DNA of 64,000 nt from Aquimarina mycalae (GTDB lineage Bacteria; Bacteroidota; Bacteroidia; Flavobacteriales; Flavobacteriaceae): positions 1 through 64,000 of the forward strand of contig NZ_JARYGY010000004.1 of NCBI RefSeq assembly GCF_029906345.1, read 5' to 3'. Positions within the stretch are counted from its first letter, which is position 1; each line of letters starts with the position of its first letter. This document shows positions 45,290 through 54,927 of the stretch, piece by piece. A program made the translations under genes and the position numbers. Below the pieces are notes generated by a model. The model made no database searches. It was not told the origin of the DNA and saw only the letters and a list, made by a program, of their open reading frames with translations.

Positions 45290-45991
45290 TTATCTTCTTC
45301 TACCCAATATCTGCAATGCAAAATATAATAAAGTCGCCAGTGAACCTATAGCCGCTACCACATAAGTTCTTGCAGCCCATTTTAAAGCATCCTTAGCACC
45401 TGCATGCTCTTCCCTAGTTACCATATTAGCATCTTCTAACCAAGCTAATGCTCTGTTGCTAGCATCATATTCTACTGGCAACGTGATAAAACTAAACAAA
45501 GTACTTGTAGCATATAATGCCAAACCTATTAACGCTACTGTTTGTCCAAATTGCATACTTGCCATCAATGCAACTCCACCCATAATTACCCACATAGACA
45601 TTTTTGAAGCAATACTCACCACTGGAACTAATTTCGACCTCATGGTCAACCACGAATACGCAGTTGCATGCTGCACTGCGTGACCAACTTCGTGAGCCGC
45701 TACTGCCGCTGCCGCTGCATTTCTTTGATTATAAACACCTTCACTTAGGTTAACCGTTTTGTTTCTTGGATTGTAGTGATCTGTTAACATTCCTGGCGTC
45801 GAAATTACTTTTACATCACGAATCCCATTATCCTGCAACATTTTTGTAGCAATCTCTGCTCCGCTCATTCCATTTCTTAAATGCAGCTTAGAATAATGAT
45901 TAAATTTACTCTTTAACCTAGAACTTACTAAACCACTTACAAGAGCTATTAATCCAACAATCACGTAATAACCCATATATCCTGAAATCAT
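45290..45991 (-). CDS. Membrane zinc metallopeptidase, YugP-like
   Basis: A 233-residue membrane-bound peptidase. The zinc motif HEVGH (His100, Glu101, His104) lies in AAAVAAHEVGHAVQHA, after SEGVYNQRN; hydrophobic segments occur at about 6-20, 130-150, 155-175 and 210-228. It belongs to the neutral zinc metallopeptidase (DUF2268/YugP-type) family with no known substrate. It is a single gene. Confidence 0.85.
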   Translation of the reverse strand: MISGYMGYYVIVGLIALVSGLVSSRLKSKFNHYSKLHLRNGMSGAEIATKMLQDNGIRDVKVISTPGMLTDHYNPRNKTVNLSEGVYNQRNAAAAAVAAHEVGHAVQHATAYSWLTMRSKLVPVVSIASKMSMWVIMGGVALMASMQFGQTVALIGLALYATSTLFSFITLPVEYDASNRALAWLEDANMVTREEHAGAKDALKWAARTYVVAAIGSLATLLYFALQILGRRR

Positions 45992-46060
45992 AATTTATCA
46001 TTTTAATTAAAATACCTTTACCTTCCCAAGCAATAAAATAAATTTAGTAAATAAAAAGCA

Positions 46061-46087
46061 AAAACCTCGCCATAAAGACGAGGTTTT
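46061..46087 (-). terminator. Rho-independent terminator after ald
   Basis: A 9-bp stem AAAACCTCG (46061-46069) pairs with 46079-46087 around a 9-nt loop; T-rich sequence follows on the minus strand. It lies 37 bp beyond the alanine dehydrogenase stop codon. Confidence 0.75.
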
Positions 46088-46123
46088 CAGTTAAATAAAC
46101 TTGAGTTAGCCAATAAGTCGAGT

Positions 46124-47239
46124 TTAACTTAGATAGTTATTTACATCTTCCAAAGGAAGGTTAAATGCTTCTGAAATAGCCTGATACACTACATCTCCAT
46201 TGATTACGTTCAATCCTTTTTTTAGTGGTTCATTATCAGCACAAGCTGCTTTCCAGCCTTTATTTGCTAATTGAATCGCATATGACAAAGTAACATTTGT
46301 TAATGCCAAAGTGGATGTATAAGGCACTGCTCCTGGCATATTTGCTACAGAATAATGTACCACGTCATCAATAATATATACGGGATCTTGATGTGTAGTT
46401 GGTTTTGTTGTTTCAAAACAACCTCCTTGATCCACAGCTACATCTACTAATACTGTACCTGTTCTCATATCTTTAAGCATATCACGAGTAATAAGCTTAG
46501 GTGCTTTTGCTCCAGGTATTAGTACACCTCCAATAATTAAATCAGAAGTTTTTATATGTTCACGAATGGTGTATTCGTTAGAAAATTCAGTATTAACATT
46601 TGCAGGCATTACATCATCAAGATAACGTAATCGCTTCATACTAATGTCAAGAATAGTAACATCAGCTCCCATTCCTGCTGCCATTTTAGCTGCCTGAGTT
46701 CCAACAACTCCTCCTCCAAGGATTAATACTTTTGCTGGGGCAACTCCAGGAACACCACCAAGTAAGATTCCTCTTCCTTTTAATGGTTTTTCTAAATATT
46801 TAGCTCCTTGTTGAATCGACATACGTCCAGCCACTTCACTCATAGGTGTTAATAGTGGTAAACTACGATCAGGATCTTCTACAGTTTCATAAGAAATACA
46901 AACTGCTCCACTTTCAATCATTGCCTTAGTCAATGGCTCACTAGAAGCAAAGTGGAAATAAGTAAACAACAATTGATCTTTTTTGATCAATTTATATTCT
47001 GGTTCTATCGGTTCTTTAACCTTAATGATCATTTCTGCAGTTTGATATACCTCTTCTATAGTAGGTAAAATCTTCGCTCCAGCACCAATATATTCTTCAT
47101 TACTAAAACCACTCTGAAGACCAGCATTATGCTGAATGAAAACAGTGTGACCATGTCTAACGAGTGCCATAGTTCCAGCAGGTGTTACACCCACTCTATT
47201 CTCGTTATTCTTGATTTCCTTAGGAACACCAATTATCAT
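46124..47239 (-). CDS. ald: Alanine dehydrogenase
   Basis: A 371-residue NAD-dependent enzyme that interconverts alanine with pyruvate and ammonia. Motifs: GVPKEIKNNENRVGVTPAG at the start, the PNT-type catalytic segment TYFHFASSEPLTKAMIESG, the Rossmann ILGGGVVGTQAAKMAAGMGA (about 173-192), and VDVAVDQGGCFETTKPTTH. Length is typical. It may feed pyruvate to gluconeogenesis. It is a single gene with a clear terminator. Confidence 0.94.
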   Translation of the reverse strand: MIIGVPKEIKNNENRVGVTPAGTMALVRHGHTVFIQHNAGLQSGFSNEEYIGAGAKILPTIEEVYQTAEMIIKVKEPIEPEYKLIKKDQLLFTYFHFASSEPLTKAMIESGAVCISYETVEDPDRSLPLLTPMSEVAGRMSIQQGAKYLEKPLKGRGILLGGVPGVAPAKVLILGGGVVGTQAAKMAAGMGADVTILDISMKRLRYLDDVMPANVNTEFSNEYTIREHIKTSDLIIGGVLIPGAKAPKLITRDMLKDMRTGTVLVDVAVDQGGCFETTKPTTHQDPVYIIDDVVHYSVANMPGAVPYTSTLALTNVTLSYAIQLANKGWKAACADNEPLKKGLNVINGDVVYQAISEAFNLPLEDVNNYLS

Positions 47240-47373
47240 ATTCTTATTTTTTGGTCGAAAATAGATTTTTTCCTGAAATAAAACAATAAAATATGCCTAA
47301 AAAATATCTTATCCGTAATTATACAAAAACAAGACTAAAGCTGTTAAAAAACCATCAGGATTGACAGTTGATT

Positions 47374-47634
47374 TCAGGATTTATAACGAAATTTAAAATA
47401 AAGCAATAAAAATCCTGATATCGCAGTAATCAGATTACACAAAATTATTGGCAAACTATCTATTAAAACACCATAAGCAAGCCAACATAAAACACCTGTT
47501 ACAAAAATTAACAACATAGTCATAGATAAACTCTCTGCTGATTTTGTTTTCCATGTTTTATACACTTGTGGTAAAAAAGCAGCTGTAGTTAAGGTAGCTG
47601 CTATAAATCCAAGAATTTCTACTGAGTTGATCAT
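47374..47634 (-). CDS. SemiSWEET-type PQ-loop transporter
   Basis: An 86-residue membrane protein with three transmembrane helices. The PQ-loop motif is seen in AAFLPQVYKTWKTKSAESLSM (about 18-38), and the third helix follows NLITAISGFLLLYFKF. SemiSWEETs work as dimers and move sugars through the inner membrane; the substrate here is not predictable. It is a single gene. Confidence 0.85.
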   Translation of the reverse strand: MINSVEILGFIAATLTTAAFLPQVYKTWKTKSAESLSMTMLLIFVTGVLCWLAYGVLIDSLPIILCNLITAISGFLLLYFKFRYKS

Positions 47635-47675
47635 ATTTATTATTGTAAAAAATGACTACGCAATAATGTCAGTCT

Positions 47676-47726
47676 GAGCTTGTCGAAGATTTTCTGTATC
47701 ATTTACAAGAACACTTCGACAAGCTC
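47676..47726. repeat. REP-like inverted repeat (GAGCTTGTCGAAG)
   Basis: A perfect 13-bp inverted repeat: GAGCTTGTCGAAG at 47676-47688 and CTTCGACAAGCTC at 47714-47726, with a 25-nt spacer. The GC-rich arms stand out in AT-rich DNA. This CTTCGACAAGCTCAG-type sequence is one I recall as a widespread dispersed repeat in bacterial genomes. It lies between convergent-free neighbours (SemiSWEET and leuS, both minus strand) and may also act as a terminator of leuS. Confidence 0.65.
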
Positions 47727-47758
47727 TGTGTGATAATCTAGTTTAACTTAATCAATAA

Positions 47759-50572
47759 TTACCCAACTACATTTACAATCTTACCTGGCACTACAATCAC
47801 TTTTTTAGGTGTACGCCCTTCTAGTTGTTGTTGCGTTTTTTCATGTGCCATAACCGCTGCTTCAATATCATCTTTACTTAAATCCAATGAAAGCTCCATC
47901 GTAAAACGCATCTTACCATTAAATGAAATAGGATACTGCTTCGTACTTTCTACCAAATGCTTCTCTTCAAACAAAGGAAATGTTGCAGTAGCAATAGATT
48001 GATTATGTCCTAGTTTTGACCATAACTCTTCTGCAATATGCGGAGCATACGGAGAAACTAATACTAATAATGGCTCTAAAACAGCTCTGGCATTACATTT
48101 CTGAGCGGTTAGTTCATTTACCGCAATCATAAAAGTACTTACCGAAGTATTAAAAGAAAAGTTCTCAATATCTTCTTCGACTTTTTTGATGGTTTTATGC
48201 AACGTTTTTAAATTATCTTTAGTTGGTTCGGTATCCGCTACTCCAAACTCTTCTCCATCGTGATATAGCTTCCACAACTTTTTAAGAAACGAATGCACAC
48301 CAGTAATTCCAGCTGTATTCCAAGGTTTTGCTTGCTCTAAAGGTCCTAAGAACATTTCATATAATCTTAGACTATCTGCACCATATTGTTCGCAAATACC
48401 ATCTGGATTTACAACATTAAACCAACGCTTAGACATTTTTTCAACCTCTCTTCCTACAATATACTTTCCTTCCTCGAGCTCAAATTCTGCATCCTTAAAT
48501 TGTGGTTGCCAGTTTTTTAAATCTTCAGGAAGTAATTCATCCGATGCATTTATCATATTTACATCCACACGAAGTTCTTCTACATCATATTGATCTTTCA
48601 ATCCTTTGGAAACATATTTATTTGAACCACTAATTCTATACACAATAGCACTTGTTCCCAGAATCATTCCTTGGTTGATCAGTTTTTTAGCAAATTCATC
48701 AACAGGCGTGATACCTATATCAAATAAAAACTTTTGCCAAAAACGTGCATATAGTAGATGTCCGGTTGCATGTTCACTTCCTCCTATATATAGGTCAACT
48801 TCTTTCCAGTACTCAATAGCATCTTGCGAAAACACCTCATTTTCATTATTTGGATCCATATACCGATTAAAGTAATAGGAGCTTCCTGCCCAACCTGGCA
48901 TGGTATTTAGCTCTAAAGGAAACACAGTTGTATGATTTATTAGATCATTAGCTACTACTTCATTCTTTTCGGCATCCCAAGCCCAAACGTCTGCTCGACC
49001 TAGTGGCGGTTCGCCAGTTTCAGTTGGTAAATATTTTTCTACTTCAGGTAATTCGATTGGTAAATGCTTTAGGTCAATCATCTTTGGCATTCCATCTACA
49101 TAGTACACAGGAAATGGTTCTCCCCAATATCGCTGACGACTAAATACCGCATCACGTAATCTATAATTGATTTTGCCTTCTCCTTGCCCTAGTTTTTCTA
49201 ATTCATAAATGGCTGTTTTTACTGCTTTTTTATATTTCAATCCATTTAAAAAATCAGAATTAGCGATTATTGTATTGTCTTTATCTGCAAAAGCTTCTTC
49301 AGAAATATCAATTCCTTCAAAAATATTAAGAATATCAATCCCAAAATGTTTTGCAAAATCATAATCACGCTGATCTCCGCAAGGTACTGCCATGACAGCT
49401 CCTGTACCATAACCTGCTAATACGTAATCTCCAATCCAGATTGGGACTAGCTCTTTGGTAAACGGATGCTCTGCATAGGCTCCTGTAAAAACACCACTAA
49501 TAGTTTTTACATCTGCCATACGATCACGTTCACTACGTTTGGCAGTCGCTTCTATATATGCTTCAATTTCGGATTTTTGCTCTGATGTAGTAATTTTAGA
49601 TACCAATTCATGCTCTGGAGCTAATGTCATAAAACTTACCCCAAAAATGGTATCTGGACGTGTTGTAAACACATCGATCACCTCATCATGATCTTTGATT
49701 TTAAAAGTTACGCTAGCTCCTTCAGAGCGACCAATCCAATTCGTTTGGGAATCTTTTAATGGTTGCGGCCAATCAATAGTATTTAACCCATCAATTAAAC
49801 GTTGTGCATATGCAGAAATACGCATACTCCATTGTGTCATCTTTTTACGAATCACAGGATAACCACCTCGCTCAGAAACTCCGTTCACAATTTCGTCATT
49901 AGCTAATACTGTTCCTAACTGCGGACACCAGTTCACTTCGGTTTCTGCTAAATAGGTTAATCTATACTTTAATAGTACTTTTTGCTTTTCTTTTAATGAA
50001 AAACCGTTCCAATCATCAGCTGTAAATTCTGTTACATCTTCATCGCAAACAGCTTGTACTTTTGTGTTTCCTTCTTTAGAAAATACCTTTTCTAATTCAC
50101 TAATTGATCTGGCTTTATCCGCTTCGTTATCATACCATGAATTAAAAAGCTCAGTAAATATCCATTGTGTCCATTTATAGAACTTAGGATCACTGGTTTT
50201 TACTTCACGACTCCAATCAAAAGAAAAACCTATTTTATCCAGTTGCTCACGATAACGAGTAATATTTTCTTTAGTAGTAACTGCTGGATGCTGTCCTGTT
50301 TGAATTGCATACTGTTCTGCTGGTAACCCAAATGAGTCATACCCTTGTGGATGTAATACATTAAAACCTTTGTGACGTTTATATCTTGCGTATATATCAC
50401 TGGCAATATATCCTAATGGATGCCCAACGTGCAACCCTGCTCCAGAAGGATAAGGAAACATATCCAGTACATAATATTTTGGTCTATCACTACTGTTTTC
50501 TGCTCTAAACGTTCCATTCTCTGCCCAGTAGGCTTGCCATTTGGCTTCAATTGTATTAAAATCGTAACTCAT
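47759..50572 (-). CDS. leuS: Leucyl-tRNA synthetase
   Basis: A 937-residue class I synthetase. The HIGH motif is in PYPSGAGLHVGHPLGY (about 42-57), the editing domain includes TTRPDTIFGVSFM, and the KMSKS motif is VEKMSKRWFN. An insertion around SISELEKVFSKEGNTKVQAVCDEDVTEFTADDWNGFSLKEKQ (about 140-190) makes it longer than the E. coli enzyme and seems to be usual for Bacteroidetes. Single gene. Confidence 0.95.
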   Translation of the reverse strand: MSYDFNTIEAKWQAYWAENGTFRAENSSDRPKYYVLDMFPYPSGAGLHVGHPLGYIASDIYARYKRHKGFNVLHPQGYDSFGLPAEQYAIQTGQHPAVTTKENITRYREQLDKIGFSFDWSREVKTSDPKFYKWTQWIFTELFNSWYDNEADKARSISELEKVFSKEGNTKVQAVCDEDVTEFTADDWNGFSLKEKQKVLLKYRLTYLAETEVNWCPQLGTVLANDEIVNGVSERGGYPVIRKKMTQWSMRISAYAQRLIDGLNTIDWPQPLKDSQTNWIGRSEGASVTFKIKDHDEVIDVFTTRPDTIFGVSFMTLAPEHELVSKITTSEQKSEIEAYIEATAKRSERDRMADVKTISGVFTGAYAEHPFTKELVPIWIGDYVLAGYGTGAVMAVPCGDQRDYDFAKHFGIDILNIFEGIDISEEAFADKDNTIIANSDFLNGLKYKKAVKTAIYELEKLGQGEGKINYRLRDAVFSRQRYWGEPFPVYYVDGMPKMIDLKHLPIELPEVEKYLPTETGEPPLGRADVWAWDAEKNEVVANDLINHTTVFPLELNTMPGWAGSSYYFNRYMDPNNENEVFSQDAIEYWKEVDLYIGGSEHATGHLLYARFWQKFLFDIGITPVDEFAKKLINQGMILGTSAIVYRISGSNKYVSKGLKDQYDVEELRVDVNMINASDELLPEDLKNWQPQFKDAEFELEEGKYIVGREVEKMSKRWFNVVNPDGICEQYGADSLRLYEMFLGPLEQAKPWNTAGITGVHSFLKKLWKLYHDGEEFGVADTEPTKDNLKTLHKTIKKVEEDIENFSFNTSVSTFMIAVNELTAQKCNARAVLEPLLVLVSPYAPHIAEELWSKLGHNQSIATATFPLFEEKHLVESTKQYPISFNGKMRFTMELSLDLSKDDIEAAVMAHEKTQQQLEGRTPKKVIVVPGKIVNVVG

Positions 50573-50723
50573 GATCTGAAATTAAGACCGCAAATTTACG
50601 ATTTTATGTGAGTTAAACGACAGATCACTTTTAAGTTCTTCTTTACATCTATGCCTTAAAGACAAATTCTTACATATTTATTTGATAAATCTTATAAAAC
50701 TATACTCAAAGCTTGACTAAATT

Positions 50724-51653
50724 CTAAGAATTTAACCTGGCCTTAGCTTCCATTGGTTGTAAACAACTGTAGATAAATGTATTTGTTGGTGTATCTATTT
50801 TGAGTTTTTGTCCTTCTTTTACAATAAAACCATTAAAATTATCCAACTCTGATGGTCTTCCTTCCATAATATCTCTTTGTGTAGAGGCTGTTGCGGTAAA
50901 AGGTTGTTTTTCTATAAAATTCATTATCCCATCCACAATACTCGGCGGCATTGCTACTCCTTTGGCAATGGCTATCTTATAAATTTCCCGAGCAGTTGTT
51001 CTAAGCATATTGTTTAATTCTGGATGCGCATACATTTCTCCTATGGTCGCTCTTGTCAAAGCTCCCAAACCACTAACTGTAGCAATAAACATAAATTTAC
51101 TCCAGATATCTACCTGAATATCTTCAGAAATCTTGTTCTTAAATCCAGCTTTATCAAAAACTGACTTTACGTTTTGTAAACGGTTGGATTTACTTTTATC
51201 CAATGTTCCAAAAACGATTTCTGGTGTATGACCAAAATGAGAGATAATTCCAGGAGACTCAATTTTACTATAGATTTTACACAATCCTCCCAACACATGT
51301 TTTTTATCAATTACAGACATTACTTTTTCTGCATTATCAGCTCCATTTTGTAACGAGATCACAATTGTATCTTCTTTCAGGGTTGATTTGATAAGTTCAG
51401 TTGTTTCCTGTACCTGCCAGGATTTGGTACATATCAAAATCAAATCTGCTTTTTCTATTCTAGAGACATCATCTGTTACTAAAAATGGTTTTGTTATAAA
51501 GTCACCATCAATACTATTGACTTGCAATCCTTTATTACGAATTGCTTCACCATGTTTTCCTCTGGCGATCATTGTGACTTTTTGACCAGAATTTGAGATT
51601 TTCCCTCCAAAATATCCTCCTACACCACCAATACCTATAACCACCGTATGCAT
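50724..51653 (-). CDS. 2-dehydropantoate 2-reductase family protein
   Basis: A 309-residue ketopantoate-reductase-family protein. The NADPH motif GIGGVGGYFGG lies at residues 7-17, followed by ILICTKSWQVQETTELI (about 70-86); the C-terminal helical domain has WSKFMFIATVSGLGALTRATIGE and AIAKGVAMP. The enzyme makes pantoate for coenzyme A. Other reductases of the same family exist, so the symbol panE is not assigned. Single gene, divergent from ftsX by about 107 bp. Confidence 0.82.
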   Translation of the reverse strand: MHTVVIGIGGVGGYFGGKISNSGQKVTMIARGKHGEAIRNKGLQVNSIDGDFITKPFLVTDDVSRIEKADLILICTKSWQVQETTELIKSTLKEDTIVISLQNGADNAEKVMSVIDKKHVLGGLCKIYSKIESPGIISHFGHTPEIVFGTLDKSKSNRLQNVKSVFDKAGFKNKISEDIQVDIWSKFMFIATVSGLGALTRATIGEMYAHPELNNMLRTTAREIYKIAIAKGVAMPPSIVDGIMNFIEKQPFTATASTQRDIMEGRPSELDNFNGFIVKEGQKLKIDTPTNTFIYSCLQPMEAKARLNS

Positions 51654-51760
51654 ATTATCACTTAATTAAAAATAAGATTGTTTGTAAGTTTGCGTTATTT
51701 CTTAAGAAACCAAAATTAGTTAACTATTCTTTATTATTTTTACCTGCAAAACTATTCTCT

Positions 51761-52639
51761 ATGAGCTCATCTTTTGAAAAATATCAGAAACGCAGATTAA
51801 TATCTTCTTATTTTTCTGTAGTTATTAGTATTTCTCTGGTGCTTTTCTTACTTGGATTATTAGGGCTTTTGGTATTAAACACAAAAAAGGTTGCAGATCA
51901 TTTTAAAGAAAAAATTGCACTTACTATCTATTTAAAAGATACTGCCAAAGAAGTAGAGATCAAACAAATGGAGAAAAGCTTAGCCTTATCAGAATACACT
52001 AAATCAACAACATATATCTCCAAAGACGAAGCTGCAGAAGAACACAGTAAAGATATTGGCGAGAATTTCATGGATTTTCTTGGGTATAATCCTCTTCAGA
52101 ATTCCATTGATGTATATTTAAAAGCTGATTTTGTCGATCAGGTACAAATTGATGAGATTACTAAATCGATCACGAAAAAGGATTTTGTAGACGAGGTAAT
52201 CTATGACAAACCTTTGATATCCTTATTAAATGATAATATCAAAAAAATAAGTTTTTGGGTATTATTAATTAGCGGAATCTTTACGTTTATTGCGGTACTT
52301 CTTATCAACAGTTCGATCCGTCTATCTGTTTATTCTAAACGTTTTATTATCAAAACCATGCAAATGGTTGGTGCCACAAAAAAGTTTATTCGCAAACCTT
52401 TTGTTTGGAAAAGCGTACGCTTAGGAATGATAGGTGCGATAGTAGCTCTGATTGGTGTCGCGATAGTATTATTTTATTTAGATAAAGCTTTCCCTGAATT
52501 GGCTTTACTTAAAGACGAAATCCTATTGGTTGGATTATTTACAGGTGTTTTTGGAATTGGTGTATTAATTACCTGGATTAGCACCTTTTTTGCTACACAA
52601 CGTTTTCTGAATCTCAGAACTGATGAATTATATTATTAA
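51761..52639 (+). CDS. ftsX: Cell-division protein FtsX
   Basis: A 292-residue permease-like protein with four transmembrane helices: about 20-42, 165-190, 223-245 and 255-280, with the large periplasmic loop between the first two. It matches FtsX, which with the ATPase FtsE activates peptidoglycan hydrolases at the septum. The ftsE gene is not adjacent. It is the first gene of the ftsX-orf-DUF3098-uppP-truB operon, with an operon layout typical of flavobacteria. Confidence 0.88.
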   Translation: MSSSFEKYQKRRLISSYFSVVISISLVLFLLGLLGLLVLNTKKVADHFKEKIALTIYLKDTAKEVEIKQMEKSLALSEYTKSTTYISKDEAAEEHSKDIGENFMDFLGYNPLQNSIDVYLKADFVDQVQIDEITKSITKKDFVDEVIYDKPLISLLNDNIKKISFWVLLISGIFTFIAVLLINSSIRLSVYSKRFIIKTMQMVGATKKFIRKPFVWKSVRLGMIGAIVALIGVAIVLFYLDKAFPELALLKDEILLVGLFTGVFGIGVLITWISTFFATQRFLNLRTDELYY

Positions 52640-52668
52640 CATCAAAAATCAATTCACAATCTAATATC

Positions 52669-53076
52669 ATGCGTAAAACAGGTACTATATTTTTCTCCAT
52701 ATCCGCTGTATTATTCATCATCTTTATGTGGATTGCAATACAGACGTTTAAGCCCATACGCAATGTACAACCAGATGAAGTAATTAAAATTACAGGCATT
52801 GTGACTAAGATAGAAGAAGGTAGTGGTTTTGATATTGTAATAACTCTGGAAAATGACAGTCATTATTACTATATTAATCGAGGATTGCAATATGGACTAA
52901 ACTTAGCGCAATTACGCAAGGATATATTGAACAAAAAAGTGACTTTGTATCCTATAGATAGATGGACTATATTTACACGCGATGGAATTATGGGTCACGT
53001 ATCCAAACTAATGATAGAAGATCGTGTGATTTTTAATGAAATAAATAACGACATTCATGAGCAAACAATCAAATAA
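52669..53076 (+). CDS. Membrane-anchored protein of unknown function in the ftsX operon
   Basis: A 135-residue protein with one N-terminal transmembrane segment (about 7-25) and a periplasmic, beta-rich domain (EVIKITGIVTKIEEGSGFDIVITLENDSHYYYINRGL). The pattern resembles an OB-like small beta-barrel. No family recognised. It starts 29 bp after ftsX and overlaps the DUF3098 gene by 20 bp, so it is co-translated with envelope genes. Confidence 0.6.
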   Translation: MRKTGTIFFSISAVLFIIFMWIAIQTFKPIRNVQPDEVIKITGIVTKIEEGSGFDIVITLENDSHYYYINRGLQYGLNLAQLRKDILNKKVTLYPIDRWTIFTRDGIMGHVSKLMIEDRVIFNEINNDIHEQTIK

Positions 53077-53323
53077 AAGTACGCCACATAAGCCAGATTT
53101 CGTTTTTGGAAAAAAGAATTATGTTATGATGGCAATTGGGATCGCTGTAATTGCTTTTGGCTTTATCCTTATGGCAGGAGGAGGAAGCGATGATCCTAAT
53201 GTATTTAATCCAGATATTTATAACTTTAGAAGAATAAGGTTAGCACCCACTATTGTTTTAATTGGTTTTGGTATTGAAGTATATGCAATATTACTAGATC
53301 CTGACAAGAAGAAAAGCAAGTAA
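53057..53323 (+). CDS. DUF3098 small membrane protein
   Basis: An 88-residue protein with two transmembrane segments (about 23-42 and 65-81) and the signature FGKKNYVMMAIGIAVIAFGFILMAGGGSDDPNVFNPDIYNFRRI. DUF3098 is typically encoded between ftsX and uppP in Bacteroidetes. Function unknown; a role linked to division or cell-wall lipid recycling is inferred from the location. It overlaps the preceding gene by 20 bp. Confidence 0.85.
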   Translation: MSKQSNKSTPHKPDFVFGKKNYVMMAIGIAVIAFGFILMAGGGSDDPNVFNPDIYNFRRIRLAPTIVLIGFGIEVYAILLDPDKKKSK

Positions 53324-53382
53324 TTAAACAATTTATCTTTGGGTAATTATATATTTGCATCGAATTTTAGAACCCCTCTTTT

Positions 53383-54177
53383 ATGGAAACTATTGATGCG
53401 ATTGTCTTAGGAGTTATTCAGGGACTTACAGAGTTTCTTCCTGTATCTTCCAGTGGTCATTTAGAATTAGGAAAAGCTATTCTTGGAGATGACAGCGTAC
53501 CAGAAGAGTCACTACTTTTTACAGTTGTTTTGCATTTTGCTACTGCACTAAGTACTATTGTTGTATTTAGAAAAGATATTCTACAAATTCTTAAAGGACT
53601 TCTTCAATTTAAGAAAAATGAAGAAACCATGTTTTCTTTACGAATTATAGTTTCTATGATTCCTGCGGTGCTCATCGGTTTATTTTTTGAAGAACAATTA
53701 GAACAACTTTTTGGAGGAAACATTGCATTTGTGGGGTTTATGCTTATTATTACTGCTATTCTTCTATGGCTTGCTGATAAAGCAAAAGATACTTCAAAAA
53801 TAGTTACAACACCTAATGCTTTTGTTATCGGAATTGCTCAGGCAATAGCAATGCTTCCTGGAATTTCCAGAAGTGGCGCTACGATTTCTACATCTGTATT
53901 ACTTGGTAATGATAAGACCAAGGCTGCTCGCTTTTCATTCTTGATGGTTATTCCTTTAATTTTTGGTAAAATAGGGAAAGACATACTTAGTGGCGATCTT
54001 AATCTTGCTACAGAAAATAGTATGCCGTTATTTTTAGGGTTTATTGCGGCATTTATTTCGGGGCTTTTTGCCTGCACTTGGATGATTTCTTTGGTAAAAA
54101 AGAGTAAATTATCATATTTTGCCTTATATTGTATTATTGTTGGCATTGTTGCCATCATCTTTGGTTTTATTAAATAG
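53383..54177 (+). CDS. uppP: Undecaprenyl-diphosphatase
   Basis: A 264-residue inner-membrane enzyme with about eight helices that recycles undecaprenyl diphosphate to the monophosphate for peptidoglycan and other glycans. Signature motifs: GLTEFLPVSSSGHLELG (about 15-31) and LPGISRSGATIS (about 159-170). Co-transcribed with DUF3098 (59 bp upstream) and truB (9 bp downstream). Confidence 0.93.
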   Translation: METIDAIVLGVIQGLTEFLPVSSSGHLELGKAILGDDSVPEESLLFTVVLHFATALSTIVVFRKDILQILKGLLQFKKNEETMFSLRIIVSMIPAVLIGLFFEEQLEQLFGGNIAFVGFMLIITAILLWLADKAKDTSKIVTTPNAFVIGIAQAIAMLPGISRSGATISTSVLLGNDKTKAARFSFLMVIPLIFGKIGKDILSGDLNLATENSMPLFLGFIAAFISGLFACTWMISLVKKSKLSYFALYCIIVGIVAIIFGFIK

Positions 54178-54186
54178 TCCCCAATA

Positions 54187-54894
54187 ATGCTAACCGAACA
54201 AGATTATAAAGACGGTCAAATTCTTTTGATTGATAAACCTCTTCAATGGACATCCTTTCAGGCTGTTAATAAACTGCGTTGGCTGATTCGTAAGAACTTC
54301 GGGATTAAAAAAATAAAAGTAGGTCATGCAGGAACATTAGATCCTTTAGCATCAGGATTACTTATTATTTGTACTGGTAAGTTTACTAAACGAATACAGG
54401 AATTTATGGGACAGACCAAAGAATATACTGGAACCATTACTTTGGGTTCAACTACTCCATCTTATGATCTTGAAACAGAGATTGACAAAACATATTCGAT
54501 CGATCATATTTCGGAGGAGATGGTGCAAAGGACTACTGAGCAATTTATTGGTGAGATCGAACAATATCCTCCAGTATTTTCAGCGTTAAAAAAAGATGGT
54601 AAGAGATTGTATGAATATGCTCGTCAAGGAGAAGAAGTCGCAATTTCGGCAAGAAAAATTACAATTTCAGCATTTGAAATTACCAGAATTGAACTACCAG
54701 AAGTAGATTTTAGAGTAGTTTGTGGTAAAGGAACTTATATTAGATCATTGGCCCACGATTTTGGCAAAGCATTAGAAAGTGGTGGTCATCTAAGTGTTTT
54801 AAGAAGGACTAAAATAGGAGAATTCTCTGTAGAGGATGCCATTACTCCTGAAACATTTGAAAATCAATTAGGTGCAGAAATAGAAACTGCATAA
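54187..54894 (+). CDS. truB: tRNA pseudouridine(55) synthase TruB
   Basis: A 235-residue pseudouridine synthase that makes pseudouridine 55 in the T-arm of tRNAs. The catalytic motif KVGHAGTLDPLASGLLIICTGKFTK (about 42-66) contains the nucleophilic Asp; YPPVFSALKKDGKRLYEYAR and CGKGTYIRSLAHD follow. It lacks the C-terminal PUA domain, giving a short form. It starts 9 bp after uppP. Confidence 0.93.
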   Translation: MLTEQDYKDGQILLIDKPLQWTSFQAVNKLRWLIRKNFGIKKIKVGHAGTLDPLASGLLIICTGKFTKRIQEFMGQTKEYTGTITLGSTTPSYDLETEIDKTYSIDHISEEMVQRTTEQFIGEIEQYPPVFSALKKDGKRLYEYARQGEEVAISARKITISAFEITRIELPEVDFRVVCGKGTYIRSLAHDFGKALESGGHLSVLRRTKIGEFSVEDAITPETFENQLGAEIETA

Positions 54895-54927
54895 AATATA
54901 GTTGTATAAAAGGAGTTATAGATACCT

